Assembly (NCBI RefSeq): GCF_023716665.1
Contig: NZ_CP071860.1
Span: forward strand, 434,001-498,000
DNA from: Vibrio sp. SCSIO 43135
GTDB lineage: Bacteria; Pseudomonadota; Gammaproteobacteria; Enterobacterales; Vibrionaceae
DNA: 64,000 nucleotides
Direction: 5' to 3'
A program made the translations under genes and the position numbers. Of the stretch, positions 18,981 to 27,824 are shown piece by piece; the stretch's first letter is position 1; each line of letters starts with the position of its first letter. The notes below the pieces were generated by a model, which was not told the DNA's origin, did not search any database, and saw nothing but the letters and a program-made list of their open reading frames with translations.

Positions 18981-18998
18981 AGAAACTGTAAGTACAAA

Positions 18999-19208
18999 TT
19001 ATAGTACTTTGATGCTCTCAGCTTGAGGGCCTTTTTGACCTTGAGATACTACGAACTCAACTTTTTGGCCTTCAACTAGAGTACGGAAACCGTCACCAGT
19101 GATTGCAGAGAAGTGTGCGAATACGTCTGGGCCGTTTTCTTGTTGAATGAAACCGAAACCTTTAGTTTCGTTGAACCATTTTACTGTACCAGTAACTGTG
19201 TTAGACAT
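18999..19208 (-). CDS. Cold-shock domain protein (CspA family)
   Basis: 69 residues, a single cold-shock domain with RNP1 KGFGFIQQ and RNP2-type VFAHFSAI. Binds single-stranded RNA/DNA as a chaperone. The promoter at 19357-19384 gives a 5' leader of about 140 bases, typical for thermoresponsive csp mRNAs. Which paralogue cannot be told. Confidence 0.95.
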   Translation of the reverse strand: MSNTVTGTVKWFNETKGFGFIQQENGPDVFAHFSAITGDGFRTLVEGQKVEFVVSQGQKGPQAESIKVL

Positions 19209-19356
19209 AATAAATATCCTAGTTAATTTGTTGTGCCGAATTCGGCGCGGATAGCGTGGAAAAGTAGATTGCTATTGCGTACGGACACAACGTGGAAGTT
19301 ACGAGTAATTCAACGAAATGTATTGTATACATAGAACTGCTTTCTTGCTGAAGATG

Positions 19357-19384
19357 AGTGTAGAGTAATTCGCTCCTAAGTCAA
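19357..19384 (-). promoter_or_regulatory. Sigma-70-type promoter of the csp gene
   Basis: TTGACT-N16-TACACT on the minus strand, about 150 bases before the ATG. The stretch 19209-19356 would be the long 5' leader; no other gene in 19209-19575. Confidence 0.55.
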
Positions 19385-19575
19385 CGAATACTCGACTCAA
19401 ACCTCGGAACTTTCTACATTTTCAGTCAGTTTTATGCGCAAGGTTTCATTTTTACCGTCTGCTAACAGAGATTAATATTAATGAAACAGATTGCACTTAG
19501 GCGCAATGGGGTTGATCCGCCTGATATTTCACATATTATTGGGCTCGGAATCACATCATCAACGAAAATGAGGCA

Positions 19576-19794
19576 ATGATGAATTACAAAAAGCACGCCC
19601 CGATAGAAGAGGGGGGCTGCCCGGTATCGAGTGAGCTAGAACTCGGTCGAGGGCAGATTAAAGACAACGCGTTAAAGGCGCTGGTTACCAGCAAAGTATT
19701 CAAAAGTAGAGTTGAGAAAGCGAAGAAAGGAAAAGGGAGTTACAGTAGAAAAGAGAAACATAGAGGCAAAGAGCCCTATTCAAAAGCCGCATAG
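19576..19794 (+). CDS. arfA: ArfA, alternative ribosome-rescue factor
   Basis: 72 residues. The core [37 protein letters not shown] is the ArfA signature (E. coli: GQIKDNAIEALL, KKGKGSYMRKGKH). ArfA rescues stalled ribosomes with RF2 when tmRNA fails. An N-terminal extension (residues 1-24) precedes the core. A hairpin overlaps the last codons (19772-19834), consistent with regulation by truncation. GAGG precedes the ATG ATG start. Confidence 0.93.
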   Translation: MMNYKKHAPIEEGGCPVSSELELGRGQIKDNALKALVTSKVFKSRVEKAKKGKGSYSRKEKHRGKEPYSKAA

Positions 19795-19839
19795 CTATCA
19801 CTTAGCAGATTGCACGCTACTTTCGAATAGGGCTTTTCT
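19768..19839 (+). terminator. Terminator/processing hairpin overlapping the arfA 3' end
   Basis: AGCCCTATTC (19772-19781, inside the coding frame) pairs perfectly with GAATAGGGCT (19825-19834), then TTTTCTTTT. The pairing extends inward after one mismatch (AAAG / CTTT). The 5' arm is before the stop codon (19792-19794), so cleavage in the stem would give a nonstop mRNA. Confidence 0.7.
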
Positions 19840-19840
19840 T

Positions 19841-21004
19841 TTATCTTTCTATCTTCGGCGAGTAGATTGAATAGGCGGTGATTTGCCCTGCGACGATGGC
19901 TGAGAACATAAACAACGCCGAAAGGCCGATACTCGGGATCGGTAAAATAGACTGCTCAAACACTGACTGACTTGCACTCACCAGCACTCGGCTACCAGGA
20001 ACAAGAATGATGATGCCTTGCAGGATGTAGATGGCACCGGTGAGCTCCATTTTCTTCGCCACCCAAGTGCCATATAACGTAATCAATACCGTGGTGATCC
20101 AAGTACCGACTATCCAGCCACTTTCAAAGCCTAGATAAAACGGCCCCCACATACCCAACACCGCAACCGGCAGCCCCAATAAAATATCGGTCGGGCGCGC
20201 GTTAAAGATGATACCGATGGAAATAGACAGCAAAAATAGGCCGAAAATATGCAGCCAAGTCGGTACGGCATTCATATAGGTGGTATCGGGCGCTGCGCCC
20301 CAAAATGCTTCACCTATATTGAGGCCAATCACAATCCCTACAAACAGCTTAATCAAGGTTAAAGCACTTTGCCCTAGTAAGCTGGTTCCGGAAACCAGAT
20401 CATTAAAGGCCAGACATTCCAGCGAGTTTGCTATCGAAAGGCCGGGCACAAACAAAATGATGGCTGCAATACAGAGTGTCCAAACCGGAACTGGCAACCC
20501 CGTGCTGGCGATAAATGCGACTAAAATCCCCGTTACTAGTGCAGAAAGAAATTCCACAGCAATACTTCTACGCGCTTTGCACACCAATTGACACAACCAC
20601 ACCATAAAGCCTAATAGCGCGGCAAACGCGACGGCTTCTAGCGTGCTGCCAACTAGCATTAAGTACGCTGGTGGAATGCCCATATTTGCCAGCGCAACCA
20701 CCCATTTGGGGTAACCCACAGGTTCGGGTACCGGCTCGCTGCTTGGTTGATTGATGCGAATAATAGTGTTCGCCAACAAACTTAGGTTGATAGAAGCAGG
20801 TTTGAGACGCTTCATGACAACGGCATTGTTGTCGTCTGGGAACTGGTAGTTGATGGTGGTCGGTGTGGCTTGAATCATCACATCGACGCCGTGTTTTTGC
20901 GCGTAGTGCTGAGTGTATTTTTCGACTTTATATGGAGCACATCCACTTCGGTGAAGGGTGTCTCCGATCTCCACGATTTTATTGATTCTGTATTGTGAAG
21001 GCAT
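19841..21004 (-). CDS. Threonine/serine exporter family (ThrE type, YjjP-YjjB fusion)
   Basis: 387 residues. An N-terminal DUF1212-type domain (residues 1-120, with HRSGCAPYKVEKYTQ) is joined to a membrane part (about ten helices) that includes the DUF3815/YjjB module in the C-terminal half (from about 260). This fused arrangement matches actinobacterial ThrE, whereas E. coli splits it into YjjP/YjjB. Predicted exporter of Thr, Ser or related C4 compounds such as succinate. Confidence 0.87.
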   Translation of the reverse strand: MPSQYRINKIVEIGDTLHRSGCAPYKVEKYTQHYAQKHGVDVMIQATPTTINYQFPDDNNAVVMKRLKPASINLSLLANTIIRINQPSSEPVPEPVGYPKWVVALANMGIPPAYLMLVGSTLEAVAFAALLGFMVWLCQLVCKARRSIAVEFLSALVTGILVAFIASTGLPVPVWTLCIAAIILFVPGLSIANSLECLAFNDLVSGTSLLGQSALTLIKLFVGIVIGLNIGEAFWGAAPDTTYMNAVPTWLHIFGLFLLSISIGIIFNARPTDILLGLPVAVLGMWGPFYLGFESGWIVGTWITTVLITLYGTWVAKKMELTGAIYILQGIIILVPGSRVLVSASQSVFEQSILPIPSIGLSALFMFSAIVAGQITAYSIYSPKIER

Positions 21005-21487
21005 GGTGTTAGCAGCGTGAATTTGAAAGTGGCGTAAAGGTATCAGAGCACTATCAAATTAAACAGAAGAACATGTTGGTAAAGTGCCAGTGCTCACGCA
21101 ATCGATTTAATCTGTTTAAAGCATGCTCACCCCCACTCGGAAAACGAGGCCAACCCTTTTAGAAGTTGTGATCCAAATGTATCAGATAATTCCTACGACG
21201 AATGAATTGGCTCACATTTTCACCAAAATCATAAAATATTTTTCAGGTTAATAGTTTGTTACAAAAGTTTGTGTTTTGACATATATAACTCAGAAGTACT
21301 CCGGCTGGCCTAAATGTATTCGATTTCAATTGTTAACCTTTATGTTACATAGTTTCCCTGGGTAGGATATGAACAAAAATTGTTTAATTTTTGAGCTTGA
21401 AATTATGCCAAAAATAGCGAAAATAAGTGGAAAATGAGTTTGCAAAAATGAAAGGAAGCTTTTCTTAGTTTAAAGCGAGGCATACAA
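21005..21487. other. Divergent intergenic region with an ArcA-box-like 18-mer
   Basis: 483 bp between the ThrE-type gene and a small membrane protein gene. Contains GGTTAATAGTTTGTTACA at 21246-21263, identical to a copy at 30049-30066. No other gene seen. Confidence 0.5.
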
Positions 21488-21844
21488 ATGAAATTATTTC
21501 TAATTTTTATGGCATCTATCTCGGCTGGCGTAGCATCAGGTGAGCACCTCCATTCTTTCATGCTAGGCCTTTCTATTTCAGCATTAGCAGTGGGTAGCTG
21601 TTACTGGTTTGCATTCCGTAGCACTCGTTTCCCTCAGTTAGCAGTATTCCTACTATTGTGTGGCATGCTGTCTAAACTAACCGTAACGGTAGTAGGCGTG
21701 ATGTGGGGCGTATCGGCAGACCTAATGACATCGCCACTCACATTTGCACTCTCTTACTTGTTCTTCTCGATTGCGCTGACTTATCTATGGTTCAGCTATA
21801 AAGATGCAATCACCGCAAGACCAAAGTGGTTAGCTGCTAAGTAA
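21488..21844 (+). CDS. Small integral membrane protein, function unknown
   Basis: 118 residues, four hydrophobic helices, loosely like ATP synthase subunit I (AtpI) in size and topology (SISAGVASGEHLHSFMLGLS, then three more helices; basic tail ARPKWLAAK). Not recognised with certainty. Preceded by GCGAGGCATACAA and followed by a strong terminator, so monocistronic. Confidence 0.7.
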   Translation: MKLFLIFMASISAGVASGEHLHSFMLGLSISALAVGSCYWFAFRSTRFPQLAVFLLLCGMLSKLTVTVVGVMWGVSADLMTSPLTFALSYLFFSIALTYLWFSYKDAITARPKWLAAK

Positions 21845-21851
21845 TTCCAAG

Positions 21852-21879
21852 AGGCCAGTATCAAATACTGGCCTTTTTT
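21852..21879 (+). terminator. Terminator of the small membrane protein gene
   Basis: AGGCCAGTAT / ATACTGGCCT with a 3-base loop and TTTTT run, 7 bases after the stop. Confidence 0.92.
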
Positions 21880-22031
21880 GTATCCATTCCTCATTCGAAT
21901 ATCTCTTCTCAAATACTTTTTAACGCCAATAATGTAACGAATTTCGAATTATCGTAAAGGTTGGTAAAGTCCTGATTTACAAGTGGCGTATTTGGCTATA
22001 CTCACAACACATCTATTTATTTGGCTTTGTT

Positions 22032-23201
22032 ATGAGAAAAATGGCTATTCGTTTCTTTAGTTCTGTACTTGTTAGTTCTCTTATTGCTCCTCTTGCTTTG
22101 GCCGCGCCAACTATCGTTCCAGATCCACCGGTTCTAGGTGCTAAAGGTTATATCCTTATCGACTACAACACGGGGCAAGTGTTGGTCGAGAAGAACGCTC
22201 ATCAAAAGCTTAATCCAGCCAGCTTAACTAAGTTAATGACCGCTTATGTCGCAGGGCAGGAAATCCGTAGTGGGAATATCTCGATCGACGATCAAGTGGT
22301 CATCAGTGAAAACGCTTGGGCTAAGAAATTCCCAGATTCTTCAAAGATGTTTATCGAAGTGGGCACCAGCGTTAGCATGAGCGACCTGTACCGAGGGCTC
22401 ATTGTGCAGTCGGGCAACGACGCCAGTGTGGCGATTGCTGAGCACGTAGCAGGCTCTCAAGACTCATTCGTGGCATTGATGAACTCATGGGCACAAAGAC
22501 TAGGGTTAGACAATACTGCTTTTACTAACCCACATGGTTTGGATAGCGATGGTCTTTATTCAACGCCTTACGATATCGCTAAACTAGGGCAAGCCATTAT
22601 CCGTGATTTACCTGATATCTACCCGCTGTATAGCGAGCGTTCATTCAAATACAACGGCATTACACAGTACAACCGCAATGGTTTATTGCGTGACCGCAGC
22701 ATGAATGTTGATGGAATGAAAACAGGCTTCACTAGTGGAGCAGGCTACAGCTTAGCAAGCTCTGCGACCAACGGTGACATGCGTTTAATCTCGGTAGTAA
22801 TGGGCTCTAACAGCACTAAGAGTCGCGAGAGCGAAAGCAAACAGCTACTAAGTTATGGCTTTAGATTCTTCGATACCGTGTCACCAAATGACGCTAATGA
22901 AGAAATCGCGACACCACGCGTATGGATGGGTAAAGAGGACCAAGTGTCAGTGGGTTTAGCGGAAGACATTTTCATTACGTTGCCGAAAGGGCAAATCCGC
23001 AATCTTAGTGCAAACATCGAAGTACCTGCAGAGTTAACAGCACCTATTGCTCAAAATGAAGTGATCGGCACGGTAGTCTACTCACTAAATGGAAAAACAG
23101 TGGCTGAAGCCGAACTGGTTGCGCTGGAAGACGTTGAAGAAGGTAGCTTATTTAAAAAGGCGTTGGATTGGTTTAAGCGCTTAATTGCGAGCTTCTTTTA
23201 A
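22032..23201 (+). CDS. dacA: D-alanyl-D-alanine carboxypeptidase (PBP5/6 type)
   Basis: 389 residues with a signal peptide (cleavage near ALA-APT). Penicillin-binding motifs are in order: S64-x-x-K67 (PASLTKLMT), S127-G-N129 and K230-T-G232. A C-terminal PBP5-type domain is followed by an amphipathic membrane anchor (FKKALDWFKRLIASFF). Trims pentapeptides of peptidoglycan in the periplasm. Confidence 0.95.
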   Translation: MRKMAIRFFSSVLVSSLIAPLALAAPTIVPDPPVLGAKGYILIDYNTGQVLVEKNAHQKLNPASLTKLMTAYVAGQEIRSGNISIDDQVVISENAWAKKFPDSSKMFIEVGTSVSMSDLYRGLIVQSGNDASVAIAEHVAGSQDSFVALMNSWAQRLGLDNTAFTNPHGLDSDGLYSTPYDIAKLGQAIIRDLPDIYPLYSERSFKYNGITQYNRNGLLRDRSMNVDGMKTGFTSGAGYSLASSATNGDMRLISVVMGSNSTKSRESESKQLLSYGFRFFDTVSPNDANEEIATPRVWMGKEDQVSVGLAEDIFITLPKGQIRNLSANIEVPAELTAPIAQNEVIGTVVYSLNGKTVAEAELVALEDVEEGSLFKKALDWFKRLIASFF

Positions 23202-23236
23202 GGTCAACACGCACTAGTAACAAGAATTGAAACAAG

Positions 23237-23260
23237 GCCGCTCAACAGAGCGGCTTTTTT
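23237..23260 (+). terminator. Terminator of dacA
   Basis: GCCGCTC / GAGCGGC with a 4-base loop and six T, about 36 bases after the stop. Confidence 0.92.
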
Positions 23261-23344
23261 GATTTATCGATACGACAAAAAAGCTGAGTTGCGAGTGAGT
23301 TGGCTTAGGTCTAAAACGCCTGTTTTTGATCTAGGTAGATAACC

Positions 23345-23947
23345 ATGCAACAAATGATTCAGGCTTTATCCAAGGACGGTTACTACATTTGGGATGATTT
23401 CCTCACCGCGCAACAGGTCGCAGCGTTACGCGATTGCATTCCAGAAAACTGGAAGAAAGCGCGCATAGGGCGAAGCGATGAAGCCGTGCGTGAAGCCACT
23501 CGTCGTAGTGATAAAATACAGTGGCTAAGCCCGACAATGGGGGAGCCAGTACAAACCTTTCTCAGTAAGATGGAAGCGATCCGTTTGGAAGCCAACAGGC
23601 ATTTCTTTCTCGGCTTGTTCGAGTATGAAGCGCACTTTGCCAAATACGAGCAAGGCGATTTCTACGAGAAACACTTAGATTGCTTTCAAGGTAATGAGAA
23701 CCGACGCTTAACCACCGTTTTTTATATGAATGAAAGCTGGCAACAAGAAGACGCCGGTGAGCTAGTGGTTTACGATCTCGATGACAACGAAGTTGCGCGT
23801 ATTCCTCCTGAGTCAGGCCGCTTGTTTGTCTTCTTCTCTGAGCAGTTCCCGCATGAGGTTTTACCGACCAACGCTGAGCGCTTCAGCATTGCAGGCTGGT
23901 TCCGCATTAATGGCGTGAAAGATAACCTATTGGACATCGCCAACTGA
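23345..23947 (+). CDS. 2-oxoglutarate/Fe(II)-dependent oxygenase (SM-20-like)
   Basis: 200 residues. Fe(II) ligands H110-x-D112 (FYEKHLDCF) and H170 (FPHEVLP) and the 2-oxoglutarate-binding arginine R179 (ERFSIAGWFR) form the complete HxD-H-R set of the prolyl-hydroxylase/SM-20 group. Bacterial relatives hydroxylate proline in ribosomal protein or EF-Tu; the target here is unknown. Confidence 0.9.
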   Translation: MQQMIQALSKDGYYIWDDFLTAQQVAALRDCIPENWKKARIGRSDEAVREATRRSDKIQWLSPTMGEPVQTFLSKMEAIRLEANRHFFLGLFEYEAHFAKYEQGDFYEKHLDCFQGNENRRLTTVFYMNESWQQEDAGELVVYDLDDNEVARIPPESGRLFVFFSEQFPHEVLPTNAERFSIAGWFRINGVKDNLLDIAN

Positions 23948-24146
23948 GTGAGTCGCTTGGGCGAAAATGAAAGGGGCGGCCGCACAGGTCGGCCCTAATG
24001 CAGTGTTTATGTTCAGGCATAAACAGACACACTTTCTTACCTCGATAGCTTTCTTGTAACTCCTGATAATTGAGATTTCTCTCATCGATTAGTGGGGGAA
24101 ACCTTGAAGTAAAATTCACCTAAGACTGACAAGGAAGGTCAGGATC

Positions 24147-24542
24147 TTGCCAAAATTTACCACAATCCAATTATATAAAAGAGTAATAGCAGTGGAATTC
24201 AATCAGCAGGATCGCGATGCACTATACGACATATGGATGTCTCAAAAAGCGAAGATGCGTTTAACGCAGATGGAAGTCGCCAAGCGACTAGGTTTAACCC
24301 AGCTCGACTTCTCCAATCTCCTACGTGGCGACGCCGCCCTTTCAATGACGTTTATCAGTCAGTTTTGCCGTCAGCTTCATGTTGATCCAAAATTGGTCAT
24401 CCCATCACTCAAGCAAGATGCTCAGGACGTACCTAAAGTGGTGTACCTTGAAAGCCGTATGAGTGTCGATGGCGATATCCAACGTGCGTACATTGAAGGT
24501 AACCAAGTCGTTGTAGAGTACGCTCATACTGTTTCCCACTAG
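24147..24542 (+). CDS. XRE-type helix-turn-helix protein
   Basis: 131 residues from TTG at 24147 (AGGA six bases ahead); a GTG at 24192 is an alternative start. The HTH is visible as RLTQMEVAKRLGLTQLDFSNLLRGDAALSM (recognition helix QLDFSNLL). A C-terminal beta-rich segment (RAYIEGNQVVVEYAH) is unfamiliar. A free-standing regulator with no toxin gene beside it, so an antitoxin role is not supported. Confidence 0.75.
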   Translation: MPKFTTIQLYKRVIAVEFNQQDRDALYDIWMSQKAKMRLTQMEVAKRLGLTQLDFSNLLRGDAALSMTFISQFCRQLHVDPKLVIPSLKQDAQDVPKVVYLESRMSVDGDIQRAYIEGNQVVVEYAHTVSH

Positions 24543-24552
24543 CCTTACAATG

Positions 24553-24587
24553 AGCCAGAGCTGAAGAATGACTCGCAGCTTTGGCTT
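24553..24587 (+). terminator. Weak terminator-like hairpin after the XRE gene
   Basis: AGCCAGAGCTG / CAGCTTTGGCT with one G-T pair and a 13-base loop, no long T run. Confidence 0.4.
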
Positions 24588-24652
24588 ATCATTTTCCTCG
24601 CCCCATTTCTTCTACCCATCGCGCTTCAGTGATAACCTAGCGACCAAACGTA

Positions 24653-24883
24653 ATGATGGACGCTGAAATGCTCGAAAAAGAAAACCTAATAAAGCTGGCA
24701 AGAATGCAGATGCCATTTGGCAAATACGCAGGTCGCGTATTGATCGATTTACCTGAAGAGTATTTGTTGTGGTTTGATAAGAAAGGGTTCCCAAGCGGCG
24801 AACTAGGTGACTTACTGAAACTCTGCCTTGCTCTAAAAATCGAAGGGCTTGATAGTGTGGTTAAGCCGTTAAAACGCATGTAA
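24653..24883 (+). CDS. DUF3820 family protein
   Basis: 76 residues (start possibly at the second ATG, 24656). The core MPFGKYAGRVLIDLPEEYLLWF is the family signature; relatives are E. coli YpeB and the Pseudomonas quorum-sensing-regulated virulence factor fold. Cytoplasmic, role unresolved. Followed at 44 bases by another small gene on the same strand. Confidence 0.9.
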   Translation: MMDAEMLEKENLIKLARMQMPFGKYAGRVLIDLPEEYLLWFDKKGFPSGELGDLLKLCLALKIEGLDSVVKPLKRM

Positions 24884-24926
24884 GCTGCCATAAAAACCTA
24901 TCCCATTATTAATAAAAAGACTCACT

Positions 24927-25169
24927 ATGAATTTTGATATCAATGCACTCAAGCACCACCAATTAGTCGAAGATGGTCAGTTAGAGGGCTGTTACATTCA
25001 TCAGCCAGCACAAGGCAGCCAACAAGATGACAAAGCGGTTTTGGCAGAACGCCAAGCGCTGGAAAAGATGGGCTTTAAGGTCGTACAGGTTAAAGCGAAA
25101 GGTGGGACCACAACGTTTGCCGAGGCGATGCAAAAGTTTGCGAAGAAGACGGGGCACCAGCCGAAGTAA
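24927..25169 (+). CDS. Small hypothetical protein
   Basis: 80 residues (MNFDINALKHHQLVEDGQLE); family not recognised. Acidic N-terminus and basic, glycine-bearing C-terminus (VVQVKAKGGTTTFAEAMQKF). Ordered like a real protein and in line with the DUF3820 gene, but the evidence is only ORF length, context and codon-like composition. Confidence 0.6.
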   Translation: MNFDINALKHHQLVEDGQLEGCYIHQPAQGSQQDDKAVLAERQALEKMGFKVVQVKAKGGTTTFAEAMQKFAKKTGHQPK

Positions 25170-25341
25170 TCAAAGACGGCAACCGACCGTTTAGATTAAC
25201 CGAAATAGCGAATTTCGCTAAGTACGGATGAATATCGGTGCTGACAAATTTAGAGAGTTTGTGCTTCCAAAAACGTTGTTGCTATCGGAAGAGCTAGGGG
25301 GTAATCCGATAATATGTCCGTTAAGTGACAGGTTGGGTCCC

Positions 25342-27213
25342 TTAAAAGTATCGGTTGTAATAAATTCCTACCAACTCGTCATAGCTTTTCTCGATACTTA
25401 TACGGATATCAGCTTTGTTGCTAATGTGAAAGCGGGAGTCCCCATAGACGGTGTAGTTCCAGCCACTCCCATTCAAACTTAGTGAAGGCACTACTCTAAG
25501 GTGTGTTTTCCAGCGAGCTGGCCAGTTATAAAAGACCCCAATTGGGAGCTGAAGCGTTGAGTCATCAAGGTAGGCGAAATCGGCCTGACCACCGATCATA
25601 GAGTAGGCTGAAAGGCTATTGGAACGGCGTGTAGCCAAGCCCAAATAGCCTTTGAAATATGGGCGGTAACACTCATCCTCATCGCACTTGCTATGTTCAA
25701 TTGAGAGATTCAATTGCCATGCAAAGCGATCATTCTCAAACAAGGCCACATCATTGGTGTTGAGTGAAGCAACATTAAGGAAATCGAGTGTTTTGAGACG
25801 CAGTTTGTCATCGGTGATATGTAGCTCAGTATCCATAACCGTAAGAGCTGAATCTTTTAGTCGTGCTGTATCGATTGACAAAAAGTCATAATAAGCGCCA
25901 TAACCCCTTATGCTGATGTACCCGCCATAATCGTTGCTATAACCGGTACCGATACCAAGGTTAATGGGTAGTTGAGCCAAATGTGGAGGGTCGGCTTTAC
26001 GCTTCGGCCAGTCCACACTAAAGCTGCCTAACTGTAGTCTCGCCAGTAGCAATTTCCGCTTTTGTTCTTTGTAGTTGTTCTCGGGTTCGTTGTTTGTGAC
26101 TAATAATAATTCTGTGTATTCGGTTAACACATCTAGAACTTTCGCCTTTTCATATTCAGAAAAGTCACCGGACCGCATAAACGGCTCCAGTTTTGAAAGC
26201 TCTTCGGCTATTGAGAGTGCTTGCTGTTTCTCTGCATCACTGAGGGCAAGGTACTTATTTTGAATGCGGCTATATTTCGATTGACGTTGATTGACCTTTT
26301 TAACCAAAGGTTGACCATGATGCTGAACGTCTGGGATTGCATGGAATATATCAATGGGCATGTCCCATGGCTGAAGCCCGGTATCGAGGGGTTGTTCCAA
26401 AACAATATTCAAAATGTCTTTAAACGCAGTAGAGCAGTTATCGCTTAGGAAGTAATAGCTGAAATCGACATTCTGTAACTCAAACAGATGCGCCTGTATC
26501 AACGCCACTTCTTGTTTGGTTAGGCTAAGTTCATATTCCCATAGTTCCCGCTGCTCATTCTCTGCATAATTCCCAGTATGAAGATAGTAAGTGGCAGTGG
26601 TGTAAGTGGCGGTGTAGCCACCAAAGATACCATACAGAACATATTTAACCGGATTGTCGTCAGGATGTGCGTTCGCTCCGAAGTTAATACCCGTATCAAG
26701 TAATTCGATATCTGTTTCGTTGTCTCCCAGGCGGTTAAATTTCATCATCAGGTGACCAAAAAAAGAGGCTGGGTTTCCAAGATATCCGGTGACATAAACA
26801 AGACTGACCGACTCAGTTTTGCTGTGCTGAATCCATTGCTGATAGTCTTCGCAATCCTGTAAAGACAGCGCTAAATCAGAGCCAAAGTTGTCTTTAACCC
26901 AGATGTATCGAGCAGGGTAGCGGCAATGCGCCATTGAAGATGGCAAAGTAAATGCGCTAAGAGTAGCAATCAACTCTGCTTCTGCATTAAAGCTGCCGTT
27001 TTCGGAAAGGAAAAATTCAGGGCTGGAAATGGTGCTGCTGCCGTTTTTAAAATGCAGCAGTTTGGACCATTGATTAATCTGTTTTTCACTAAGTGAGGAT
27101 GACCCAGAAGCAGGCCAAGAAGACAAAAGCGCTACAAAGAGCGATATGCCCAAACAGGACGATACGACACATCGTATCAATTGGTTGTTAATGCGGACTA
27201 AGACACCGAGCAC
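25342..27213 (-). CDS. DUF4105 family exported protein
   Basis: About 620 residues with an N-terminal hydrophobic export signal (LGISLFVALLSSWPASG) and the DUF4105 core, recognised from YVTGYLGNPASFFGHLMMKF, the downstream LDTGINFGANA and the FLSDNCSTAFKD cysteine segment. The C-terminal third is beta-rich, like an outer-membrane barrel (ends in YYNRYF, aromatic terminus). Start is GTG at 27213 overlapping the upstream DUF3015 gene; a TTG near 27180 is possible. Role unknown; periplasmic or outer membrane. Confidence 0.85.
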   Translation of the reverse strand: MLGVLVRINNQLIRCVVSSCLGISLFVALLSSWPASGSSSLSEKQINQWSKLLHFKNGSSTISSPEFFLSENGSFNAEAELIATLSAFTLPSSMAHCRYPARYIWVKDNFGSDLALSLQDCEDYQQWIQHSKTESVSLVYVTGYLGNPASFFGHLMMKFNRLGDNETDIELLDTGINFGANAHPDDNPVKYVLYGIFGGYTATYTTATYYLHTGNYAENEQRELWEYELSLTKQEVALIQAHLFELQNVDFSYYFLSDNCSTAFKDILNIVLEQPLDTGLQPWDMPIDIFHAIPDVQHHGQPLVKKVNQRQSKYSRIQNKYLALSDAEKQQALSIAEELSKLEPFMRSGDFSEYEKAKVLDVLTEYTELLLVTNNEPENNYKEQKRKLLLARLQLGSFSVDWPKRKADPPHLAQLPINLGIGTGYSNDYGGYISIRGYGAYYDFLSIDTARLKDSALTVMDTELHITDDKLRLKTLDFLNVASLNTNDVALFENDRFAWQLNLSIEHSKCDEDECYRPYFKGYLGLATRRSNSLSAYSMIGGQADFAYLDDSTLQLPIGVFYNWPARWKTHLRVVPSLSLNGSGWNYTVYGDSRFHISNKADIRISIEKSYDELVGIYYNRYF

Positions 27214-27683
27214 TGCTGTGAAGCATGTTTTGCTACAATACGGTAATAACGGTCAGCCTTCTCATGATGAGGCATTTCAGCGTAATTATCATTTGCCAGC
27301 ACTTTTGCAAAATCACTTCGAATTCCTTGACGTACTATCTGCTGCTGTTCTTGCCCGCATTCAAGGATGTTCAGCATCGCAAGCATATGTTCACCTTCTC
27401 CCTGTACCGTCTCTTGTTCCAGCTCTGGGTAAGTTCTGTCGATAAATTGTGCGGCCGCATAAAATGGGCCGGAGCATGCTCCAGGGGTGGAGTAATAAGA
27501 GATTGACGCGGTAGTACCCAAGTCCCATGTTACGTTGGTGGTCACGGCGAGCCAGCCGTTCGCATAGCCGTTGGCAACCCAGTGCCCTAAACCACATCCC
27601 TTATAGATACCATCTAGAGAAGCGTTGGCGTTTGGTAGATAAGCAAAAGTCATTAAAAGCAAAGCAAAGATTTTGTTTTTCAA
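27198..27683 (-). CDS. DUF3015 family periplasmic protein
   Basis: 161 residues: signal peptide MKNKIFALLLMTFAYLPNANA, then the DUF3015 pattern GCGLGHWVANGY and TTASISYYSTPGACSG. Function unknown. Its stop overlaps the start of the DUF4105 gene, so the two form a coupled operon; together they may work on the cell envelope. Confidence 0.87.
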   Translation of the reverse strand: MKNKIFALLLMTFAYLPNANASLDGIYKGCGLGHWVANGYANGWLAVTTNVTWDLGTTASISYYSTPGACSGPFYAAAQFIDRTYPELEQETVQGEGEHMLAMLNILECGQEQQQIVRQGIRSDFAKVLANDNYAEMPHHEKADRYYRIVAKHASQQCSVS

Positions 27684-27824
27684 AATAAAGCCCCTTATTC
27701 AAACTTTTGGAGCGGAGCAAATTAATAGTCCACCGCGCTCTTTAAACTTTAGAACTAAATGAGGAAAAGTAAAAAGAAACGGATGTTTGGCGAGTTACAA
27801 GAATGCGGCAGCCTGTCACTTGTA

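Noticed and set aside
24147..24542. Antitoxin of a toxin-antitoxin pair for the XRE gene
   Set aside because: No small toxin-like ORF adjoins it on the same strand.
25228..25482. 84-residue plus-strand ORF overlapping the end of the DUF4105 gene
   Set aside because: Over half is antisense to the DUF4105 coding end, no good ribosome site, and no protein-like pattern.
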